NCBI GenBank assembly: GCA_900315615.1
Contig: OMZT01000128.1
Coordinates: 1 to 40,791, forward strand
Direction: 5' to 3'
DNA length: 40,791 nt
Source of the DNA: an uncultured Veillonellaceae bacterium
GTDB lineage: Bacteria; Bacillota; Negativicutes; Selenomonadales; Selenomonadaceae
In this document: positions 34,885 to 40,791 of the stretch, piece after piece
How the letters are laid out: every line of letters begins with the position of its first letter
How positions within the stretch are numbered: position 1 is the stretch's first letter
Program-made: the position numbers and the translations under genes
Notes under the pieces: model-generated
Seen by the model: only the letters and a program-made list of their open reading frames with translations
The model's database searches: none
What the model was told of the DNA's origin: nothing

Positions 34885-35565
34885 TCATATAAAATATAAT
34901 AGAATAGGTACGATTATCAATGCGGGCAGGTAATTTATCACTTTGAACTTCGTGAGTTCAAGCATATTGAGCCCTATCGCCAATATCAACAAGCTGCCGA
35001 CAGCACTCACATGTATGATTACATCTTCTGAGACAAATGGCGCAATGCTCTCTGCCATCAAGACGATTGCCCCTTGAAAAATCAATGTGAACAACGCAGA
35101 GCCCATGACTCCGATTCCCATGGCAGAGCCCATGATGATCCCAGATACAAAATCCAGCATAGACTTCGTGTACAGCATGTTATAATCCGCTGAAAGTCCG
35201 GCGTTCAGTGACCCGACTATAACCATAGCACCTACATTCATGATGAGACAGCTCGTAACGAAAGCATTTGCTATGCGTCCGCCTTCACCCTCACCCACAT
35301 ATCTGGATGTAACATGCTCTGTAAATCTATTCACATGTCCTTCCCAGTCCATGGCTGTACCTACAGTCACGCCGATTACGCAGGAAACTATCATCAGTAT
35401 GACATCGCTCTCCGCGACTGCACCTTGCACGCCTATTATGACGGTACATAATCCCAGTGCCTTCATAACAGCATCTGATATAGCTTCTGGCATTCCACGC
35501 CTAAGCAATAGCCCTATAAGGGATCCGATAATTATTGCTGCAGTATTTATGAAAACCGCTACCAT
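34885..35565 (-). CDS. DUF554 family membrane protein
   Basis: A 226-residue protein with about seven hydrophobic segments, of the DUF554 (YdfK/YqgA-like) family. Seen at the N-terminus: INTAAIIIGSLIGLLLRRGM, with the conserved G-x-x-x-G-x-x-L-L start, and VIGVTVGTAMDWE in the middle. NMLELTKFKVINYLPALIIVP ends the protein in the usual way. Function unknown, possibly transport. It stands alone between the small membrane gene and ruvX. Confidence 0.88.
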   Translation of the reverse strand: MVAVFINTAAIIIGSLIGLLLRRGMPEAISDAVMKALGLCTVIIGVQGAVAESDVILMIVSCVIGVTVGTAMDWEGHVNRFTEHVTSRYVGEGEGGRIANAFVTSCLIMNVGAMVIVGSLNAGLSADYNMLYTKSMLDFVSGIIMGSAMGIGVMGSALFTLIFQGAIVLMAESIAPFVSEDVIIHVSAVGSLLILAIGLNMLELTKFKVINYLPALIIVPILLYFI

Positions 35566-35625
35566 ATAAAGCCCCCAAATCTCAAATCATATCAAAGGAG
35601 AAGCCCGCCCCTTCATATACCGCAG

Positions 35626-36048
35626 TCAAAGTTTCTGAGGATGTCTGTCAAGCCATCCCTGCAGGATAAAGACAGCTGCCATCTTATCGATGACCTTGCG
35701 GCGCTTCCTCCGGCTGACATCTGCACTGATCAATGATTTCTCTGCTGCAACCGTAGATAGTCGTTCATCCTGGAAAATCACTTCTGTAGCCGGTATGGCT
35801 TTCTGTATATCCTCGGCGAACTGCTTTACTATCTCGCATCGTTCTCCTTCAGTGCCATTCATATTCTTAGGATATCCGACAACAAGTCTATGTGTCTCGT
35901 ATTGTTCCATCAGTTCTCTTATGCGGGCTATATCGTCTTTTAACGTCTTACGCCGAATCGTTTCAACACCCTGAGCCGTAAGCCCAAGAAGGTCACTCAC
36001 GGCAATGCCTACTGTAGCATCCCCCACATCCAGTCCAAGCGCCCTCAT
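35626..36048 (-). CDS. ruvX: Holliday junction resolvase-like RuvX (YqgF)
   Basis: An RNase H-like nuclease of 140 residues, linked to 16S rRNA 5'-end processing and Holliday junction resolution. The start [17 protein letters not shown] holds the first metal aspartate. [14 protein letters not shown] and [15 protein letters not shown] follow, then [20 protein letters not shown] with the final aspartate. It overlaps the ireB stop by ATGA, so translation is coupled. Confidence 0.94.
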   Translation of the reverse strand: MRALGLDVGDATVGIAVSDLLGLTAQGVETIRRKTLKDDIARIRELMEQYETHRLVVGYPKNMNGTEGERCEIVKQFAEDIQKAIPATEVIFQDERLSTVAAEKSLISADVSRRKRRKVIDKMAAVFILQGWLDRHPQKL

Positions 36049-36320
36049 TTCCCAGCCATCTCCTTATGGCTGGATATATAGAAGCGCACAAGCTCTTCTA
36101 GCAGTTCATCGCGCTCTATCTTACGTATCATATTACGCGCATCATTATGACTCGTTACATATGCAGGGTCACCTGAAATAAGATAGCCCACAAGCTGATT
36201 TATTGGATTATAGCCCTTCTCCTCCATAGCGCCGCAAACGCTCTGAAGTATATTCTCGGCCTTATTTTCCTCTGCACCAAAACTGAACATCATCGTTTCA
36301 TCGCTGGTCTTGTCAATCAT
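36045..36320 (-). CDS. IreB family regulatory phosphoprotein
   Basis: A 91-residue protein of the IreB (UPF0297/YrzL) family. In Enterococcus IreB is phosphorylated by the PASTA kinase IreK and negatively controls cephalosporin resistance. The first residues DETMMFSFG hold the threonine that is phosphorylated there. [21 protein letters not shown] is the family core. ATG 36320 follows TAGGGAGG. The usual order alaS-ireB-ruvX is broken here: a RNase H protein replaces alaS. Confidence 0.93.
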   Translation of the reverse strand: MIDKTSDETMMFSFGAEENKAENILQSVCGAMEEKGYNPINQLVGYLISGDPAYVTSHNDARNMIRKIERDELLEELVRFYISSHKEMAGK

Positions 36321-36350
36321 ATATACAGCCTCCCTAAAGAGCACATATCA

Positions 36351-37949
36351 TCAATTATTATCCTGCCCTGACTGCTGGCGCTTCTTCACTCGCTGTACCG
36401 AGGACGGCGATAGCCCTACCTGAGCCGATACTGCACGAACAGAATTGCCCTCGTTCAAAAGCTCCATTATCTTCTTGACGGTCTTTTCATCTACACCGCG
36501 GCGTCCACGTTTCTTGCCGATACGCTCTGCCTCAGCATCATTGTCATGGGATGTCCTATCATTTTTACCCGCCTTCTGTTGGCTATTATTATCGCCGCCC
36601 TTCTGTGCAGGTTTACGTTTCGGCTTTGCTTCGGCATTACTCTTTACATGATCTTTTGCTTTCATTATCCCATGCTCAGCTGTATGTGCCTCAGACGCAT
36701 CATCATCCACACTCTTGGCAGTTTCATCATTCTTACGGCGTATACGCCTACGTGTACTCTGCTTATTCGGCCTTTCCAAATTCTTTTTTTCGGAGGCCGT
36801 CATTTCCTGCCTGCCACTTTCTGTCACTTCTGCCTTATCTGAAAGAGTCACCCCGACAGCTGCCCTGGTCTTACTGCTATTACTTTCCATATTTTCGGAT
36901 GAATTTTCCATATCTGCTTCAGGCACCGACGCATGCTGAGCCGGCTCTGCTTCTATATCCTTCTTGCTGTTTTTTAGTGTCTGCAGTTCTTTCTCGAGCT
37001 CAGCAATTTTCTTTTCAAGATCCTTTGCCTCTCGTCCGAGGCCTATCAGCTTCGTATTCTCAGCGATCTGCTTCTCTACCTCTTCCTTAGCGACACGATC
37101 ACAGAGCTCATTGCGTGTAATCCCAGTATGGCTTGAGACATGTGTAGGCCAGACACGATGCTTTTGCACCAATATATTCAATCTCTGCCACAGTCCCAAT
37201 AGCTCTGGCTTGTTCTGGAACTGCTTCCATCCATCTTCTTCCCATTCGATGAACTGTTCCTGCTGTATAGCATTCACGATCGGCATACAGTCCGTATACA
37301 GGTAAACATTGGATGGATCCTTGATTGACTGAAGTGATCGTACTAGTGCCATAAGCTCCATATTAAGACTCGTCGTATCATTCTTAGAACCGCGAAGTAC
37401 ATATCCTGTATCTGTGCCACGTTTCATTACGACAGCCGCATACCCACCGACACCGGTACTCCAGCGTTCATAGCTCTTGCATGAGCCATCCGTATATACG
37501 ACATACTCCGGTATCTGACACAATCTGCGCGGATGATTCTCATGCTTGTCGTTGACTTCAGCAAGCATGCCCGTATCATCAACTTCAGAAAGTGGGACAG
37601 CATCACTCGCTTCTATCGTAATATCTACATCAGTTATTTTGGTGTCATCTTCCGAGTTACCTTTCCCATCGCTTCCTGCATTTGAGGACGGCGCCTTCAC
37701 GCCATTATTTGATGTTTTGGACTGCTTCTGCCTTCCTTGTGACTCAGGCGCTTCCTCAGCCGCTTTACGGCATTCATCTGTCAATTCATATGTTACGCCA
37801 TCCATATATTCTTCTGCCGAACCGAGATTATTAAAAGACTTCATCTCAAAATTCGAGTATCCCTTTATCTGCTTATGTGCTTCCTCTAAATTAATATATA
37901 TACCCGGAACGATACCGCTCCTCACCGCATAAAATTTTCTTGATGCCAT
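36351..37949 (-). CDS. viroplasmin-RNase H-helix-turn-helix fusion protein
   Basis: 532 residues from ATG 37949, where the viroplasmin domain begins (ASRKFYAVRSGIVPGIY, about 1-52). A low-complexity linker follows. The RNase HI domain is at about 148-290, with Asp154 (YTDGSC), Glu198 (NMELMAL), Asp220 (LYTDCM) and Asp284 (ELCDRVAKE); HTG lies at 274-276. A short coiled coil (about 305-335), a long Lys/Ser-rich basic region (about 340-485) and a C-terminal homeodomain-like helix-turn-helix (487-532, SVRAVSAQVGLSPSSVQRVK) complete it. The frame is open to 38048 without a better start. The combination suggests a nuclease tethered to DNA. It is first in a run with ireB and ruvX. Confidence 0.85.
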   Translation of the reverse strand: MASRKFYAVRSGIVPGIYINLEEAHKQIKGYSNFEMKSFNNLGSAEEYMDGVTYELTDECRKAAEEAPESQGRQKQSKTSNNGVKAPSSNAGSDGKGNSEDDTKITDVDITIEASDAVPLSEVDDTGMLAEVNDKHENHPRRLCQIPEYVVYTDGSCKSYERWSTGVGGYAAVVMKRGTDTGYVLRGSKNDTTSLNMELMALVRSLQSIKDPSNVYLYTDCMPIVNAIQQEQFIEWEEDGWKQFQNKPELLGLWQRLNILVQKHRVWPTHVSSHTGITRNELCDRVAKEEVEKQIAENTKLIGLGREAKDLEKKIAELEKELQTLKNSKKDIEAEPAQHASVPEADMENSSENMESNSSKTRAAVGVTLSDKAEVTESGRQEMTASEKKNLERPNKQSTRRRIRRKNDETAKSVDDDASEAHTAEHGIMKAKDHVKSNAEAKPKRKPAQKGGDNNSQQKAGKNDRTSHDNDAEAERIGKKRGRRGVDEKTVKKIMELLNEGNSVRAVSAQVGLSPSSVQRVKKRQQSGQDNN

Positions 37950-38279
37950 ATAATCTAATCTCTGCCGTTTAAACATAGAACAAGATTGGACATTTTCCAT
38001 CGAATGAAAATCACCAAACACCGCATGTACTTCATTAAGAAGTTCCAAACACGCGCTGTACCAGATATCAAATAAGATTTCTGTGCAAACATCCTTCTCG
38101 ACTATATTTGCAGAGGCAGCAGTTTTGTCACCCTTTCTTACTTAGTTTTATCTTTCAAGTACAGGCGCCTCCGCTCTCTCCTGAACTTTTCTATACTGGA
38201 AACGACTCCGTATTGTTATTTATATACTGACTTATATTATACTACTTTTCCACATTTGACTCTACAGTCTCTTATCCCT
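37950..38279 (-). promoter_or_regulatory. 330-base upstream region of the RNase H-HTH gene, possibly structured
   Basis: No gene is recognised here. On the minus strand a TATAAT-type box is at 38236-38241 without a clear -35. Downstream of it, GCGGAGGC (38167-38174) can pair with GCCTCTGC (38110-38117), enclosing a second stem TACTT/AAGTA (38057-38061 region shifted to 38139-38161). This could be a leader RNA fold, but I matched no known riboswitch. The RNase H frame stays open through part of it without a start codon. Confidence 0.35.
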
Positions 38280-39680
38280 TCATATCTTTCCTGCCCCGCC
38301 TCTATCATTCATGAAATATAACGTCTCATTCAAAAAAGATAATGCCGTCTTCTCGGACATCTTAGCGTGCTTATCCATAAGAAGTGTGTTGTACATATCG
38401 CTCAGACTGGACGCATTCATCTTTGCAGATGTGTCATTACCCTCAATCACATACTCGATGATATCGCATGCCTTCCTGTCAGCGTCCGCAAGCGCTTCAA
38501 AATAATTCAGCTGTCTGTAGCACTCTGCTATATCTGCCTCTGGCAGCCTGTTCCATAATACATCAGCTGCATGCTTCATATCCGTCACATCATTACGCAC
38601 ACGTGCAAGCATCAGTTTGGCACTGACCTTGTCACCAGACTTAGCTGCTCGAAACACCCCATCTATATGTGCACGCATTTCTGGTGCATCCTGCAATCCC
38701 GCGTCCGCCCATTCATTATGCATCAGTCTTGAGTGTACCGCAAACGTCCTCATCTCATCGGCAATGTCACCATATCTCTCACTAATCGTCTCCGAAAAGG
38801 CCCTTTCCGCATCATACGTCTTTGGAGATGCAACGTATTTCGCTCCCGTACCAATCGCAATCTTTGAAAGCGACTCCGCCGACATCGGATTGAAAAGCAA
38901 GAGTGGAACATCATCCAAACGCACCGGGAGGCCCTCTATCGGTCCTAATGCGAGCTTTTCCTGCATATAATCATTTGCCGGATAGTTCCACCATATACCT
39001 ACCGGTCTATCATACATTTTTGATACACTCTCTAAGTCTTTGCTGTCAATGCTCTGACATACAACCCCCTTGCCCGTATAGAGGACAATATTCTCCTTAT
39101 CGAGCTTGGAAGCAATCTGTCCCGTGTACCCATCTGGATCCATACACGCACTATAATACTCAGTCGGTACTATGATGAGTGGAGCTATGTCATTATGCCG
39201 CTTCACGAAATTTTCGTCAACGCCATGTACGAATGCTGCTTGCTCATGAGCATCTTTTGATTTTATATCATCAAAGAATACCGCAAACCTTTTGATGCCA
39301 ATGCCATACATGGCTTCTAGCTTGTTGACAGCCGCTTCAATATCATTCTCCATACTCATCTCAGCAAGGTCGTTTCCCGGTGAGACTGCATATACGAAAT
39401 CAATACCAAGTTCTGCTGCACGCCTCGAGAGCTCGTTCAGACGTCCCATCTGCTCGGCCGGATACGGATCACGCCACCTTGAGCGATGGTACACGTCGTC
39501 CTTGGGAGCATAGACATATACGGATAATCCATTATCATGCATGAATTGCATCATGTCAAGCCTTTCAGCATGTGTCCACGGGCGGCCATAGAATCCCTCA
39601 ACGATTCCTGCCCTATTGCATTGTACAGAAGCAGGCAATAAGAGAACGGCCAGTAATACAAACAGGAATATACGTCTCAA
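38280..39680 (-). CDS. GH84 beta-N-acetylglucosaminidase-like protein
   Basis: A 466-residue secreted or membrane-attached glycosidase of the GH84 type (hyaluronidase/O-GlcNAcase family). A signal peptide (FLFVLLAVLLLPASVQ) is followed by Cys21, which could be a weak lipobox. The barrel begins IVEGFYGRPWTHAERLDMM, then YVYAPKDDVYHRSRWRDPYP. The catalytic Asp pair is FFDDIK (137-138). The C-terminal 170 residues are helical. Likely substrate is GlcNAc- or MurNAc-containing glycan. The start is TTG 39680 after GAGGGAAT. It is divergent from the recombinase gene. Confidence 0.88.
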   Translation of the reverse strand: MRRIFLFVLLAVLLLPASVQCNRAGIVEGFYGRPWTHAERLDMMQFMHDNGLSVYVYAPKDDVYHRSRWRDPYPAEQMGRLNELSRRAAELGIDFVYAVSPGNDLAEMSMENDIEAAVNKLEAMYGIGIKRFAVFFDDIKSKDAHEQAAFVHGVDENFVKRHNDIAPLIIVPTEYYSACMDPDGYTGQIASKLDKENIVLYTGKGVVCQSIDSKDLESVSKMYDRPVGIWWNYPANDYMQEKLALGPIEGLPVRLDDVPLLLFNPMSAESLSKIAIGTGAKYVASPKTYDAERAFSETISERYGDIADEMRTFAVHSRLMHNEWADAGLQDAPEMRAHIDGVFRAAKSGDKVSAKLMLARVRNDVTDMKHAADVLWNRLPEADIAECYRQLNYFEALADADRKACDIIEYVIEGNDTSAKMNASSLSDMYNTLLMDKHAKMSEKTALSFLNETLYFMNDRGGAGKI

Positions 39681-39708
39681 TTTTATTCCCTCCCGTAGAA
39701 AAAAAGTG

Positions 39709-39714
39709 TATAAT
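39709..39714 (+). promoter_or_regulatory. -10 box of the recombinase gene
   Basis: A perfect TATAAT. No good -35 is seen. It would start transcription at about 39721, giving a leader of only about 15 bases that just contains GGAGG. Confidence 0.45.
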
Positions 39715-39735
39715 ATGATTCGGAGGATGGATGAT

Positions 39736-40740
39736 ATGAATACTCATGATATATCAAATAATCAGGATGATAATTTCTTGCTCCTGCGCAACCAGCGAGT
39801 TGAAGGGAACAGAAAGCTGACAGATAAAAGCAAGGCACGCATGCGCCATTCAAGAGCAAGTAACACGCTGAAGGCATATCATGCCGACTGGAAAGATTTC
39901 ACTGACTGGTGCGACTGGAAATCGGTACGTTCTCTGCCAGCCGAGCCAGAAACCATAACAAACTACATAAACGATCTAGCTGATGATGCAAAGGCTAATA
40001 CCGTAGCACGTCGCGTAACGGCAATATCGGAAAACCATATAGCTGCCGGCTTCATCGGAGACCGCAACCCAGCAAAAGCCAGCATGGTACGTGATGCATT
40101 ATCTGCCATACGCCGTGAAAAAGGCACATTCCAGCAAGGCAAGGCTCCTATACTTCTCGAGACATTATACCAGATTGCTTTATGTTTCGGAGATGATATA
40201 CAAAGCTTACGTGACAGGGCGGTAATAATGCTTGGCTTTGCAGGAGCATTCAGGCGTTCAGAGCTAGCACGGATACAGTATGATGAGCTTACATTCACCA
40301 AACAAGGTATGATCGTATTCGTGCCACGCGCCAAAGGCGACCAGCTTGGAAAAGGCAGTGAAATCGCGATTCCCTATGCACCCGACAATGCTGTTTGCGC
40401 CGTAAGTGCTACAAAGAACTGGCTTGATGCCTCTGGCATCACCGCAGGGCCGATATTCCGTCCGTTCAAATCCAATATGGAACTGCGTAACACACAGCTT
40501 TCCGATAAATCCATAGCACTCATCGTCAAGAAATATGCCGAGCTCGCGGGCTTCGACCCTAAGTATTTCGCGGGGCACAGCCTCCGCAGAGGATTTGCGA
40601 CGAGCGCAGCGCAGCATGACGTAGATACCCTCACGATCATGAAACAAACGCGGCATAAATCCGAAAAGATGGTACATCGTTATATCGAGCAGGGAAACCT
40701 TTTCCGCAACAATGCACTAACGAAAATGTATCACGACTAA
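39736..40740 (+). CDS. tyrosine recombinase/integrase
   Basis: A 334-residue site-specific recombinase. The N-terminal SAM-like core-binding domain (about 38-125) reads SNTLKAYHADWKDFTDWC. The catalytic domain shows Arg173 (GAFRRSEL), Lys200 (VPRAKGDQ), His281 and Arg284 (HSLRRGFAT), His307 (TRHKS) and Tyr316 (VHRYIEQ), the full R-K-H-R-H-Y set. ATG 39736 is nine bases after GGAGG; the ATG at 39727 touches that site. No excisionase, cargo genes or attachment repeats were recognised before the window ends 51 bases later. It could belong to a mobile element to the right or act as a resident recombinase. Confidence 0.92.
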   Translation: MNTHDISNNQDDNFLLLRNQRVEGNRKLTDKSKARMRHSRASNTLKAYHADWKDFTDWCDWKSVRSLPAEPETITNYINDLADDAKANTVARRVTAISENHIAAGFIGDRNPAKASMVRDALSAIRREKGTFQQGKAPILLETLYQIALCFGDDIQSLRDRAVIMLGFAGAFRRSELARIQYDELTFTKQGMIVFVPRAKGDQLGKGSEIAIPYAPDNAVCAVSATKNWLDASGITAGPIFRPFKSNMELRNTQLSDKSIALIVKKYAELAGFDPKYFAGHSLRRGFATSAAQHDVDTLTIMKQTRHKSEKMVHRYIEQGNLFRNNALTKMYHD

Positions 40741-40791
40741 ACAATACACATTCATTTTACAACGTAAATGCATGCGCCGCAAGAAGAAAAA

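Overview
The window looks like a chromosomal segment of an anaerobic Bacillota bacterium, most likely a member of the Negativicutes (Selenomonas/Veillonella-like). This rests on gene content: DUF362 ferredoxin, caulimovirus-viroplasmin RNase H, the tgt-yajC-secD-secF block, IreB-RuvX, and a Firmicutes-type tRNA and promoter style. No 16S gene is present, so the placement is inferred. Most genes lie on the minus strand and AUA is a common isoleucine codon in the housekeeping genes I sampled.

Layout, left to right. (1) 1-5.8 kb: a DUF362 iron-sulfur protein, a fragment resembling UvrA, an esterase, then a plus-strand set (AEC transporter, ThrE-type Thr/Ser exporter, mnmA) closed by a perfect 26-bp hairpin. 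(2) 5.8-9.4 kb: a minus operon of aldehyde dehydrogenase, thiD, an RsmH-type methyltransferase and a TSCPD protein. (3) 9.5-14.9 kb: an accessory island with few AUA codons. It holds a protein with an HNH-like motif and a hydrophobic core, a membrane-anchored helical protein, a single-cluster ferredoxin protein, and a protein built of five-residue G-(Y/F)-(D/N)-x-x repeats around a duplicated domain. The last two are in the same frame and separated by a single UAG. The island is bordered by an XRE-like helix-turn-helix remnant and a decayed ATPase fragment. (4) 14.9-26.9 kb: ogg-type glycosylase, SpoIIE/PP2C-like phosphatase, secF, secD, 5-formyl-THF cyclo-ligase, yajC, tgt, ftsK, a viroplasmin RNase H, and the mtaD-ahcY pair. 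(5) 27-34.3 kb: surE, tRNA-Lys(CUU) with a consensus promoter, a 3D-domain cell-wall protein, an Mrp ATPase, panD-panC-BASS transporter with an attenuator-like leader, and ftsH. (6) 34.4-40.8 kb: a small membrane protein, DUF554, ruvX, ireB, a large RNase H with a C-terminal helix-turn-helix, a GH84 glycosidase and a lone tyrosine recombinase.

Functional links: yajC-secD-secF form the accessory part of the Sec translocon. ahcY and mtaD both consume S-adenosylhomocysteine. panC and panD with a BASS transporter suggest pantothenate synthesis with uptake or export of ketopantoate. The island at 9.5-14.5 kb is the best candidate for an undescribed system. Its genes overlap or abut, so they probably act together, but their function cannot be assigned from sequence alone.
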